A stretch of 64,000 nucleotides of DNA, taken from the NCBI GenBank assembly GCA_035079385.1, contig JAVHKY010000045.1, positions 124,001 through 188,000 on the forward strand, in the 5' to 3' direction. Origin of the DNA: Aspidiotus rigidus (lineage: Eukaryota > Arthropoda > Insecta > Hemiptera > Diaspididae). Shown piece by piece: positions 1 to 13,536 of this stretch. Positions within the stretch are counted from its first letter, which is position 1. Each line of letters begins with the position of its first letter. Below the pieces are notes generated by a model. That model was not told the origin of the DNA. It searched no databases and was given only the letters and a program-made list of their open reading frames with translations. Made by a program: the position numbers and the translations under genes.

Positions 1-2048
1 ATTACGAATTTCATGCTGATTCAGCAAAAAAACTTGACTACAAATCGCAATTTCGAAAATTCGAAATTATCGCTTTCTATGCAAAACTTAATTTTCATCA
101 GAAAATAATTACTGGCGACTAAAAATGATACCCGATAGTCCTATCCTAACCGAAATTTAACGCAGATTACGAATTTCATGCTGATTCAGCAAAAAAACTT
201 GATTACAAATCACAATTTCGAAGAATTCAAAATTATCGCTTTCTATGCAAAACTTAATTTTCATCAGAAAATAATTACTGGCGACTAAAAATGATACCCA
301 ATAGTCCTATCCTCACCGAAATTTAACGCAGATTACGAATTTCATGCTGATTCAGCAGAAAAACTGGACTACAAATCACAATTTCGAAAATTCAAAATTA
401 TCGCTTTCCATGCAAAACTTAATTTTGATCAGGAAAAAATTACTGGCGACTAAAAATGATACCCAATAGTCCTATCCTAACCGAAATTTAACGCAGATTA
501 CGAATTTCATGCTGATTCAGCAAAAAAACTTGACTACAAATCACAATTTCGAAAATTCAAAATTATCGCTTTCCATGCAAAACTTAATTTTGATCAGAAA
601 AAAATTACTGGCGACTAAAAATGATACCCAATAGTCCTATCCTAACCGAAATTTAACGCAGATTACGAATTTCATGCTGATTCAGCAGAAAAACTGGACT
701 ACAAATCACAATTTCGAAAATTCAAAATTATCGCTTTCCATGCAAAACTTAATTTTGATCAGGAAAAAATTACTGGCGACTAAAAATGATACCCAATAGT
801 CCTATCCTAACCGAAATTTAACGCAGATTACGAATTTCATGCTGATTCAGCACGAAAACTTGACTACAAATCACAATTTCGAAAATTCGAAATTATCGCA
901 TTCAATGCAAAACTTAATTTTCATCAGCAAAAAAATTACTGGCGACTAAAAATGATACCCAATAGTCCTATCCTAACCGAAATTTAACGCAGATTACGAA
1001 TTTCATGCTGATTCAGCGAAAAAACTCGACTACAAATCACAATTTCGAAAATTCGAAATTATCGCTTTCTATGCAAAACTTAATTTTCATCAGAAAAAAA
1101 TTACTGGCGACTAAAAATGATACCCAATAGTCCTATCCTAACCGAAATTTAACGCAGATTACGAATTTCATGCTGATTCAGCGAAAAAACTCGACTACAA
1201 ATCACAATTTCGAAAATTCGAAATTATCGCTTTCTATGCAAAACTTAATTTTCATCAGAAAAAAATTACTGGCGACTAAAAATGATACCCAATAGTCCTA
1301 TCCTAACCGAAATTTAACGCAGATTACGAATTTCATGCTGATTCAACACGAAAACTTGACTACAAATCACAATTTCGAAAATTCGAAATTATCGCTTTCA
1401 ATGCAAAACTTAATTTTCATCAGAAAAAAATTACTGGCGACTAAAAATGATACCCAATAGTCCTATCCTAACCAAATTTAACGCAGATTACGAATTTCAT
1501 GCTGATTCAGCACGAAAACTTGACTACAAATCACAATTTCGAAAATTCGAAATTATCGCTTTCAATGCAAAACTTAATTTTCATCAGAAAATAATTACTG
1601 GCGACTAAAAATGATACCCAATAGTCCTATCCTAACCGAAATTTAACGCAGATTACGAATTTCATGCTGATTCAGCAGAAAAACTGGACTACAAATCACA
1701 ATTTCGAAAATTCAAAATTATCGCTTTCCATGCAAAACTTAATTTTGATCAGGAAAAAATTACTGGCGACTAAAAATGATACCCAATAGTCCTATCCTAA
1801 CCGAAATTTAACGCAGATTACGAATTTCATGCTGATTCAGCAAAAAAACTTGACTACAAATCACAATTTCGAAAATTCAAAATTATCGCTTTCCATGCAA
1901 AACTTAATTTTCATCAGAAAAAAATTACTGGCGACTAAAAATGATACCCAATAGTCCTATCCTAACCGAAATTTAACGCAGATTACGAATTTCATGCTGA
2001 TTCAGCGAAAAAACTCGACTACAAATCACAATTTCGAAAATTCGAAAG

Positions 2049-3160
2049 TATCGCTTTCTATGCAAAACTTAATTTTCATCAGAAAAAAATTACTGGCGAC
2101 TAAAAATGATACCCAATAGTCCTATCCTAACCGAAATTTAACGCAGATTACGAATTTCATGCTGATTCAACACGAAAACTTGACTACAAATCACAATTTC
2201 GAAAATTCGAAATTATCGCTTTCAATGCAAAACTTAATTTTCATCAGAAAAAAATTACTGGCGACTAAAAATGATACCCAATAGTCCTATCCTAACCGAA
2301 ATTTAACGCAGATTACGAATTTCATGCTGATTCAGCACGAAAACTTGACTACAAATCACAATTTCGAAAATTCGAAATTATCGCTTTCAATGCAAAACTT
2401 AATTTTCATCAGAAAATAATTACTGGCGACTAAAAATGATACCCAATAGTCCTATCCTAACCGAAATTTAACGCAGATTACGAATTTTATTCTGATTCAG
2501 CACGAAAACATGACTACAAATCACAATTTCGAAAATTCAAAATTATCGCTTTCTATGCAAAACTTAATGTTCATCAGAAAAAAATTACTGGCGACTAAAA
2601 ATGATACCCAATAGTCCTATCCTAACCGAAATTTAACGCAGATTACGAATTTCATGCTGATTCAACACGAAAACTTGACTACAAATCACAATTTCGAAAA
2701 TTCGAAATTATCGCTTTCAATGCAAAACTTAATTTTCATCAGAAAAAAATTACTGGCGACTAAAAATGATACCCAATAGTCCTATCCTAACCGAAATTTA
2801 ACGCAGATTACGAATTTCATGCTGATTCAGCAAAAAAAACTTTACTACAGATCACAATTTCGAAAATTCGAAATTATCGCTTTCAATGCAAAACTTAATT
2901 TTCATCAGAAAATAATTACTGGCGACTAAAAATGATACCCAATAGTCCTATCCTAACCAAAATTTAACGCAGATTACGAATTTCATGCTGATTCAGCACG
3001 AAAACTTGACTACAAATCACAATTTCGAAAATTCGAAATTATCGCTTTCAATGCAAAACTTAATTTTCATCAGAAAAAAATTACTGGCGACTAAAAATGA
3101 TACCCAATAGTCCTATCCTAACCGAAATTTAACGCAGATTACGAATTTCATGCTGATTCA
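2049..3160. repeat. Duplicated 1.1-kb A segment, copy 1
   Basis: It matches 3,701-4,812 at an offset of 1,652 bp, which is 10 monomers plus two 1-bp-longer units. Only one mismatch is seen in 1,112 bp (G at 2,569 versus T at 4,221). It includes the unusual monomer with TTTTATTCTGATTCAG. The match ends on the left at GAAAGTATCG (2,048) and on the right where CAACACG is replaced by CAGCAAA. Confidence 0.85.
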
Positions 3161-3633
3161 ACACGAAAACTTGACTACAAATCACAATTTCGAAAATTCG
3201 AAATTATCGCTTTCAATGCAAAACTTAATTTTCATCAGAAAAAAATTACTGGCGACTAAAAATGATACCCAATAGTCCTATCCTAACCGAAATTTAACGC
3301 AGATTACGAATTTCATGCTGATTCAGCAAAAAAAACTTTACTACAGATCACAATTTCGAAAATTCGAAATTATCGCTTTCAATGCAAAACTTAATTTTCA
3401 TCAGAAAATAATTACTGGCGACTAAAAATGATACCCAATAGTCCTATCCTAACCAAAATTTAACGCAGATTACGAATTTCATGCTGATTCAGCACGAAAA
3501 CTTGACTACAAATCACAATTTCGAAAATTCGAAATTATCGCTTTCCATGCAAAACTTAATTTTCATCAGAAAAAAATTACTGGCGACTAAAAATGATACC
3601 CAATAGTCCTATCCTAACCGAAATTTAACGCAG
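2642..3633. repeat. Trimeric higher-order repeat in A (496 bp x 2)
   Basis: Two adjacent 3-monomer units start at 2,642 and 3,138. Each has the order CAACACG-type, 166-bp CAGCAAAAAAAACTTT-type (ending ACCAAAA), then CAGCACG-type. The last monomer of the second unit has CTTTCC instead of CTTTCA. A third copy of the same trimer starts at 4,294. The 496-bp unit length equals 165 + 166 + 165. Confidence 0.8.
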
Positions 3634-3700
3634 ATTACGAATTTCATGCTGATTCAGCGAAAAAACTCGACTACAAATCACAATTTCGAAAATTCGAAAT

Positions 3701-4812
3701 TATCGCTTTCTATGCAAAACTTAATTTTCATCAGAAAAAAATTACTGGCGACTAAAAATGATACCCAATAGTCCTATCCTAACCGAAATTTAACGCAGAT
3801 TACGAATTTCATGCTGATTCAACACGAAAACTTGACTACAAATCACAATTTCGAAAATTCGAAATTATCGCTTTCAATGCAAAACTTAATTTTCATCAGA
3901 AAAAAATTACTGGCGACTAAAAATGATACCCAATAGTCCTATCCTAACCGAAATTTAACGCAGATTACGAATTTCATGCTGATTCAGCACGAAAACTTGA
4001 CTACAAATCACAATTTCGAAAATTCGAAATTATCGCTTTCAATGCAAAACTTAATTTTCATCAGAAAATAATTACTGGCGACTAAAAATGATACCCAATA
4101 GTCCTATCCTAACCGAAATTTAACGCAGATTACGAATTTTATTCTGATTCAGCACGAAAACATGACTACAAATCACAATTTCGAAAATTCAAAATTATCG
4201 CTTTCTATGCAAAACTTAATTTTCATCAGAAAAAAATTACTGGCGACTAAAAATGATACCCAATAGTCCTATCCTAACCGAAATTTAACGCAGATTACGA
4301 ATTTCATGCTGATTCAACACGAAAACTTGACTACAAATCACAATTTCGAAAATTCGAAATTATCGCTTTCAATGCAAAACTTAATTTTCATCAGAAAAAA
4401 ATTACTGGCGACTAAAAATGATACCCAATAGTCCTATCCTAACCGAAATTTAACGCAGATTACGAATTTCATGCTGATTCAGCAAAAAAAACTTTACTAC
4501 AGATCACAATTTCGAAAATTCGAAATTATCGCTTTCAATGCAAAACTTAATTTTCATCAGAAAATAATTACTGGCGACTAAAAATGATACCCAATAGTCC
4601 TATCCTAACCAAAATTTAACGCAGATTACGAATTTCATGCTGATTCAGCACGAAAACTTGACTACAAATCACAATTTCGAAAATTCGAAATTATCGCTTT
4701 CAATGCAAAACTTAATTTTCATCAGAAAAAAATTACTGGCGACTAAAAATGATACCCAATAGTCCTATCCTAACCGAAATTTAACGCAGATTACGAATTT
4801 CATGCTGATTCA
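3701..4812. repeat. Duplicated 1.1-kb A segment, copy 2
   Basis: Partner of 2,049-3,160, in the same orientation, 1,652 bp downstream, with one mismatch seen. The offset is a whole number of monomers, as unequal exchange in register would give. Confidence 0.85.
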
Positions 4813-7800
4813 GCAAAAAAACTTGACTACAAATCACAATTTCGAAAATTCGAAATTATCGCTTTCAATGCAAAACTTAATTTTCATCAGAAAAAAATTA
4901 CTGGCGACTAAAAATGATACCCAATAGTCCTATCCTAACCGAAATTTAACGCAGATTACGAATTTCATGCTGATTCAGCGAAAAAACTCGACTACAAATC
5001 ACAATTTCGAAAATTCGAAATTATCGCTTTCTATGCAAAACTTAATTTTCATCAGAAAAAAATTACTGGCGACTAAAAATGATACCCAATAGTCCTATCC
5101 TAACCGAAATTTAACGCAGATTACGAATTTCATGCTGATTCAGCACGAAAACTTGACTACAAATCACAATTTCGAAAATTCGAAATTATCGCTTTCAATG
5201 CAAAACTTAATTTTCATCAGAAAATAATTACTGGCGACTAAAAATGATACCCAATAGTCCTATCCTAACCGAAATTTAACGCAGATTACGATTTTCATGC
5301 TGATTCAGCGAAAAAACTCGACTACAAATCACAATTTCGAAAATTCGAAATTATCGCTTTCTATGCAAAACTTAATTTTCATCAGAAAAAAATTACTGGC
5401 GACTAAAAATGATACCCAATAGTCCTATCCTAACCGAAATTTAACGCAGATTACGAATTTCATGCTGATTCAGCACGAAAACATGACTACAAATCACAAT
5501 TTCGAAAATTCGAAATTATCGCTTTCAATGCTAAACTTAATTTTCATCAGAAAATAATTACTGGCGACTAAAAATGATACCCAATAGTCCTATCCTAACC
5601 GAAATTTAACGCAGATTACGAATTTCATGCTGATTCAGCACGAAAACTTGACTACAAATCACAATTTCGAAAATTCGAAATTATCGCTTTCAATGCAAAA
5701 CTTAATTTTCATCAGAAAAAAATTACTGGCGACTAAAAATGATACCCAATAGTCCTATCCTAACCGAAATTTAACGCAGATTACGAATTTCATGCTGATT
5801 CAGCACGAAAACTTGACTACAAATCACAATTTCGAAAATTCGAAATTATCGCTTTCAATGCAAAACTTAATTTTCATCAGAAAATAATTACTGGCGACTA
5901 AAAATGATACCCAATAGTCCTATCCTAACCGAAATTTAACGCAGATTACGAATTTCATGCTGATTCAGCACGAAAACTTGACTACAAATCACAATTTCGA
6001 AAATTCGAAATTATCGCTTTCAATGCAAAACTTAATTTTCATCAGAAAAAAATTACTGGCGACTAAAAATGATACCCAATAGTCCTATCCTAACCGAAAT
6101 TTAACGCAGATTACGAATTTCATGCTGATTCAGCAAAAAAAACTTTACTACAGATCACAATTTCGAAAATTCGAAATTATCGCTTTCAATGCAAAACTTA
6201 ATTTTCATCAGAAAATAATTACTGGCGACTAAAAATGATACCCAATAGTCCTATCCTAACCGAAATTTAACGCAGATTACGAATTTCATGCTGATTCAGC
6301 ACGAAAACTTGACTACAAATCACAATTTCGAAAATTCGAAATTATCGCTTTCAATGCAAAACTTAATTTTCATCAGAAAATAATTACTGGCGACTAAAAA
6401 TGATACCCAATAGTCCTATCCTAACCGAAATTTAACGCAGATTACGAATTTCATGCTGATTCAGCGAAAAAACTCGACTACAAATCACAATTTCGAAAAT
6501 TCGAAATTATCGCTTTCTATGCAAAACTTAATTTTCATCAGAAAAAAATTACTGGCGACTAAAAATGATACCCAATAGTCCTATCCTAACCGAAATTTAA
6601 CGCAGATTACGAATTTCATGCTGATTCAGCACGAAAACATGACTACAAATCACAATTTCGAAAATTCGAAATTATCGCTTTCAATGCTAAACTTAATTTT
6701 CATCAGAAAATAATTACTGGCGACTAAAAATGATACCCAATAGTCCTATCCTAACCGAAATTTAACGCAGATTACGAATTTCATGCTGATTCAGCACGAA
6801 AACTTGACTACAAATCACAATTTCGAAAATTCGAAATTATCGCTTTCAATGCAAAACTTAATTTTCATCAGAAAAAAATTACTGGCGACTAAAAATGATA
6901 CCCAATAGTCCTATCCTAACCGAAATTTAACGCAGATTACGAATTTCATGCTGATTCAGCACGAAAACTTGACTACAAATCACAATTTCGAAAATTCGAA
7001 ATTATCGCTTTCAATGCAAAACTTAATTTTCATCAGAAAATAATTACTGGCGACTAAAAATGATACCCAATAGTCCTATCCTAACCGAAATTTAACGCAG
7101 ATTACGAATTTCATGCTGATTCAGCACGAAAACTTGACTACAAATCACAATTTCGAAAATTCGAAATTATCGCTTTCAATGCAAAACTTAATTTTCATCA
7201 GAAAATAATTACTGGCGACTAAAAATGATACCCAATAGTCCTATCCTAACCGAAATTTAACGCAGATTACGAATTTCATGCTGATTCAGCGAAAAAACTC
7301 GACTACAAATCACAATTTCGAAAATTCGAAATTATCGCTTTCTATGCAAAACTTAATTTTCATCAGAAAAAAATTACTGGCGACTAAAAATGATACCCAA
7401 TAGTCCTATCCTAACCGAAATTTAACGCAGATTACGAATTTCATGCTGATTCAGCACGAAAACTTGACTACAAATCACAATTTCGAAAATTCGAAATTAT
7501 CGCTTTCAATGCAAAACTTAATTTTCATCAGAAAATAATTACTGGCGACTAAAAATGATACCCAATAGTCCTATCCTAACCGAAATTTAACGCAGATTAC
7601 GAATTTCATGCTGATTCAGCAAAAAAAACTTTACTACAGATCACAATTTCGAAAATTCGAAATTATCGCTTTCAATGCAAAACTTAATTTTCATCAGAAA
7701 ATAATTACTGGCGACTAAAAATGATACCCAATAGTCCTATCCTAACCAAAATTTAACGCAGATTACGAATTTCATGCTGATTCAGCACGAAAACTTGACT

Positions 7801-8916
7801 ACAAATCACAATTTCGAAAATTCGAAATTATCGCTTTCAATGCACAACTTAATTTTCATCAGAAAAAAATTACTGGCGACTAAAAATGATACCCAATAGT
7901 CCTATCCTAACCGAAATTTAACGCAGATTACGAATTTCATGCTGATTCAGCGAAAAAACTCGACTACAAATCACAATTTCGAAAATTCGAAATTATCGCT
8001 TTCTATGCAAAACTTAATTTTCATCAGAAAAAAATTACTGGCGACTAAAAATGATACCCAATAGTCCTATCCTAACCGAAATTTAACGCAGATTACGAAT
8101 TTCATGCTGATTCAGCACGAAAACTTGACTACAAATCACAATTTCGAAAATTCGAAATTATCGCTTTCAATGCAAAACTTAATTTTCATCAGAAAAAAAT
8201 TACTGGCGACTAAAAATGATACCCAATAGTCCTATCCTAACCGAAATTTAACGCAGATTACGAATTTCATGCTGATTCAGCGAAAAAACTCGACTACAAA
8301 TCACAATTTCGAAAATTCGAAATTATCGCTTTCTATGCAAAACTTAATTTTCATCAGAAAAAAATTACTGGCGACTAAAAATGATACCCAATAGTCCTAT
8401 CCTAACCGAAATTTAACGCAGATTACGAATTTCATGCTGATTCAGCACGAAAACTTGACTACAAATCACAATTTCGAAAATTCGAAATTATCGCTTTCAA
8501 TGCACAACTTAATTTTCATCAGAAAAAAATTACTGGCGACTAAAAATGATACCCAATAGTCCTATCCTAACCGAAATTTAACGCAGATTACGAATTTCAT
8601 GCTGATTCAGCACGAAAACTTGACTACAAATCACAATTTCGAAAATTCGAAATTATCGCTTTCAATGCACAACTTAATTTTCATCAGAAAAAAATTACTG
8701 GCGACTAAAAATGATACCCAATAGTCCTATCCTAACCGAAATTTAACGCAGATTACGAATTTCATGCTGATTCAGCGAAAAAACTCGACTACAAATCACA
8801 ATTTCGAAAATTCGAAATTATCGCTTTCTATGCAAAACTTAATTTTCATCAGAAAAAAATTACTGGCGACTAAAAATGATACCCAATAGTCCTATCCTAA
8901 CCGAAATTTAACGCAG

Positions 8917-10236
8917 ATTACGAATTTCATGCTGATTCAGCACGAAAACATGACTACAAATCACAATTTCGAAAATTCGAAATTATCGCTTTCAATGCTA
9001 AACTTAATTTTCATCAGAAAATAATTACTGGCGACTAAAAATGATACCCAATAGTCCTATCCTAACCGAAATTTAACGCAGATTACGAATTTCATGCTGA
9101 TTCAGCACGAAAACTTGACTACAAATCACAATTTCGAAAATTCGAAATTATCGCTTTCAATGCAAAACTTAATTTTCATCAGAAAAAAATTACTGGCGAC
9201 TAAAAATGATACCCAATAGTCCTATCCTAACCGAAATTTAACGCAGATTACGAATTTCATGCTGATTCAGCGAAAAAACTCGACTACAAATCACAATTTC
9301 GAAAATTCGAAATTATCGCTTTCTATGCAAAACTTAATTTTCATCAGAAAAAAATTACTGGCGACTAAAAATGATACCCAATAGTCCTATCCTAACCGAA
9401 ATTTAACGCAGATTACGAATTTCATGCTGATTCAGCACGAAAACTTGACTACAAATCACAATTTCGAAAATTCGAAATTATCGCTTTCAATGCACAACTT
9501 AATTTTCATCAGAAAAAAATTACTGGCGACTAAAAATGATACCCAATAGTCCTATCCTAACCGAAATTTAACGCAGATTACGAATTTCATGCTGATTCAG
9601 CACGAAAACATGACTACAAATCACAATTTCGAAAATTCGAAATTATCGCTTTCAATGCTAAACTTAATTTTCATCAGAAAATAATTACTGGCGACTAAAA
9701 ATGATACCCAATAGTCCTATCCTAACCGAAATTTAACGCAGATTACGAATTTCATGCTGATTCAGCACGAAAACTTGACTACAAATCACAATTTCGAAAA
9801 TTCGAAATTATCGCTTTCAATGCAAAACTTAATTTTCATCAGAAAAAAATTACTGGCGACTAAAAATGATACCCAATAGTCCTATCCTAACCGAAATTTA
9901 ACGCAGATTACGAATTTCATGCTGATTCAGCGAAAAAACTCGACTACAAATCACAATTTCGAAAATTCGAAATTATCGCTTTCTATGCAAAACTTAATTT
10001 TCATCAGAAAAAAATTACTGGCGACTAAAAATGATACCCAATAGTCCTATCCTAACCGAAATTTAACGCAGATTACGAATTTCATGCTGATTCAGCACGA
10101 AAACTTGACTACAAATCACAATTTCGAAAATTCGAAATTATCGCTTTCAATGCACAACTTAATTTTCATCAGAAAAAAATTACTGGCGACTAAAAATGAT
10201 ACCCAATAGTCCTATCCTAACCGAAATTTAACGCAG
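8917..10236. repeat. Perfect tandem of a 660-bp tetramer (2 copies)
   Basis: Units 8,917-9,576 and 9,577-10,236 read identical base for base. Monomer order is CATGAC/GCTAAAC type, CAGCACG type, CAGCGAAAAAACTCGAC type, then CAGCACG with GCACAAC. Identity stops just outside on both sides (CTTTCTATGC versus CTTTCAATGCACAAC upstream; CACGAAAACA versus CGAAAAAACT downstream). Partial copies of the same order recur at 10.7-12.7 kb. Confidence 0.9.
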
Positions 10237-12876
10237 ATTACGAATTTCATGCTGATTCAGCGAAAAAACTCGACTACAAATCACAATTTCGAAAATTCGA
10301 AATTATCGCTTTCAATGCAAAACTTAATTTTCATCAGAAAAAAATTACTGGCGACTAAAAATGATACCCAATAGTCCTATCCTAACCGAAATTTAACGCA
10401 GATTACGAATTTCATGCTGATTCAGCACGAAAACTTGACTACAAATCACAATTTCGAAAATTCGAAATTATCGCTTTCTATGCAAAACTTAATTTTCATC
10501 AGAAAAAAATTACTGGCGACTAAAAATGATACCCAATAGTCCTATCCTAACCGAAATTTAACGCAGATTACGAATTTCATGCTGATTCAGCGAAAAAACT
10601 CGACTACAAATCACAATTTCGAAAATTCGAAATTATCGCTTTCTATGCAAAACTTAATTTTCATCAGAAAAAAATTACTGGCGACTAAAAATGATACCCA
10701 ATAGTCCTATCCTAACCGAAATTTAACGCAGATTACGAATTTCATGCTGATTCAGCACGAAAACATGACTACAAATCACAATTTCGAAAATTCGAAATTA
10801 TCGCTTTCAATGCTAAACTTAATTTTCATCAGAAAATAATTACTGGCGACTAAAAATGATACCCAATAGTCCTATCCTAACCGAAATTTAACGCAGATTA
10901 CGAATTTCATGCTGATTCAGCACGAAAACTTGACTACAAATCACAATTTCGAAAATTCGAAATTATCGCTTTCAATGCAAAACTTAATTTTCATCAGAAA
11001 AAAATTACTGGCGACTAAAAATGATACCCAATAGTCCTATCCTAACCGAAATTTAACGCAGATTACGAATTTCATGCTGATTCAGCACGAAAACTTGACT
11101 ACAAATCACAATTTCGAAAATTCGAAATTATCGCTTTCAATGCAAAACTTAATTTTCATCAGAAAAAAATTACTGGCGACTAAAAATGATACCCAATAGT
11201 CCTATCCTAACCGAAATTTAACGCAGATTACGAATTTCATGCTGATTCAGCGAAAAAACTCGACTACAAATCACAATTTCGAAAATTCGAAATTATCGCT
11301 TTCTATGCAAAACTTAATTTTCATCAGAAAAAAATTACTGGCGACTAAAAATGATACCCAATAGTCCTATCCTAACCGAAATTTAACGCAGATTACGAAT
11401 TTCATGCTGATTCAGCACGAAAACTTGACTACAAATCACAATTTCGAAAATTCGAAATTATCGCTTTCAATGCACAACTTAATTTTCATCAGAAAAAAAT
11501 TACTGGCGACTAAAAATGATACCCAATAGTCCTATCCTAACCGAAATTTAACGCAGATTACGAATTTCATGCTGATTCAGCGAAAAAACTCGACTACAAA
11601 TCACAATTTCGAAAATTCGAAATTATCGCTTTCAATGCAAAACTTAATTTTCATCAGAAAAAAATTACTGGCGACTAAAAATGATACCCAATAGTCCTAT
11701 CCTAACCGAAATTTAACGCAGATTACGAATTTCATGCTGATTCAGCACGAAAACTTGACTACAAATCACAATTTCGAAAATTCGAAATTATCGCTTTCAA
11801 TGCACAACTTAATTTTCATCAGAAAAAAATTACTGGCGACTAAAAATGATACCCAATAGTCCTATCCTAACCGAAATTTAACGCAGATTACGAATTTCAT
11901 GCTGATTCAGCACGAAAACATGACTACAAATCACAATTTCGAAAATTCGAAATTATCGCTTTCAATGCTAAACTTAATTTTCATCAGAAAATAATTACTG
12001 GCGACTAAAAATGATACCCAATAGTCCTATCCTAACCGAAATTTAACGCAGATTACGAATTTCATGCTGATTCAGCGAAAAAACTCGACTACAAATCACA
12101 ATTTCGAAAATTCGAAATTATCGCTTTCTATGCAAAACTTAATTTTCATCAGAAAAAAATTACTGGCGACTAAAAATGATACCCAATAGTCCTATCCTAA
12201 CCGAAATTTAACGCAGATTACGAATTTCATGCTGATTCAGCGAAAAAACTCGACTACAAATCACAATTTCGAAAATTCGAAATTATCGCTTTCAATGCAA
12301 AACTTAATTTTCATCAGAAAAAAATTACTGGCGACTAAAAATGATACCCAATAGTCCTATCCTAACCGAAATTTAACGCAGATTACGAATTTCATGCTGA
12401 TTCAGCACGAAAACTTGACTACAAATCACAATTTCGAAAATTCGAAATTATCGCTTTCAATGCACAACTTAATTTTCATCAGAAAAAAATTACTGGCGAC
12501 TAAAAATGATACCCAATAGTCCTATCCTAACCGAAATTTAACGCAGATTACGAATTTCATGCTGATTCAGCACGAAAACATGACTACAAATCACAATTTC
12601 GAAAATTCGAAATTATCGCTTTCAATGCTAAACTTAATTTTCATCAGAAAATAATTACTGGCGACTAAAAATGATACCCAATAGTCCTATCCTAACCGAA
12701 ATTTAACGCAGATTACGAATTTCATGCTGATTCAGCACGAAAACTTGACTACAAATCACAATTTCGAAAATTCGAAATTATCGCTTTCAATGCAAAACTT
12801 AATTTTCATCAGAAAATAATTACTGGCGACTAAAAATGATACCCAATAGTCCTATCCTAACCAAAATTTAACGCAG

Positions 12877-13536
12877 ATTACGAATTTCATGCTGATTCAG
12901 CACGAAAACTTGACTACAAATCACAATTTCGAAAATTCGAAATTATCGCTTTCAATGCAAAACTTAATTTTCATCAGAAAAAAATTACTGGCGACTAAAA
13001 ATGATACCCAATAGTCCTATCCTAACCGAAATTTAACGCAGATTACGAATTTCATGCTGATTCAGCACGAAAACTTGACTACAAATCACAATTTCGAAAA
13101 TTCGAAATTATCGCTTTCAATGCAAAACTTAATTTTCATCAGAAAAAAATTACTGGCGACTAAAAATGATACCCAATAGTCCTATCCTAACCGAAATTTA
13201 ACGCAGATTACGAATTTCATGCTGATTCAGCACGAAAACTTGACTACAAATCACAATTTCGAAAATTCGAAATTATCGCTTTCAATGCAAAACTTAATTT
13301 TCATCAGAAAAAAATTACTGGCGACTAAAAATGATACCCAATAGTCCTATCCTAACCGAAATTTAACGCAGATTACGAATTTCATGCTGATTCAGCACGA
13401 AAACTTGACTACAAATCACAATTTCGAAAATTCGAAATTATCGCTTTCAATGCAAAACTTAATTTTCATCAGAAAAAAATTACTGGCGACTAAAAATGAT
13501 ACCCAATAGTCCTATCCTAACCGAAATTTAACGCAG
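12877..13536. repeat. Run of four identical A monomers
   Basis: Four consecutive 165-bp units starting at 12,877, 13,042, 13,207 and 13,372 read as identical. The preceding unit differs by CAGAAAATAATT and ACCAAAA, and the following unit by CAGAAAATAATT. This is local single-monomer homogenisation inside an otherwise mixed array. Confidence 0.85.
13042..13206. repeat. Representative family A monomer
   Basis: This is a clean 165-bp copy of the commonest A variant (CAGCACGAAAACTTGAC, CTTTCAATGC, CAGAAAAAAATT). It contains 53 G+C (32%), with 34 C and 19 G on this strand, and 8 CpG. Internal landmarks in monomer coordinates: 1-14 invariant start, 15-39 family-specific window 1, 40-70 invariant block with the TTCGAA pair, 71 to about 131 family-specific window 2, and 132-165 invariant end including CCTATCCTAACC. 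It sits in a run of four identical copies. Confidence 0.95.

Noticed and set aside
132..148. Telomere-like motif CCTATCCTAACC in each monomer
   Set aside because: It resembles two units of the insect-type CCTAA repeat with one mismatch, but it is too short to distinguish from chance and is not expanded in any unit.
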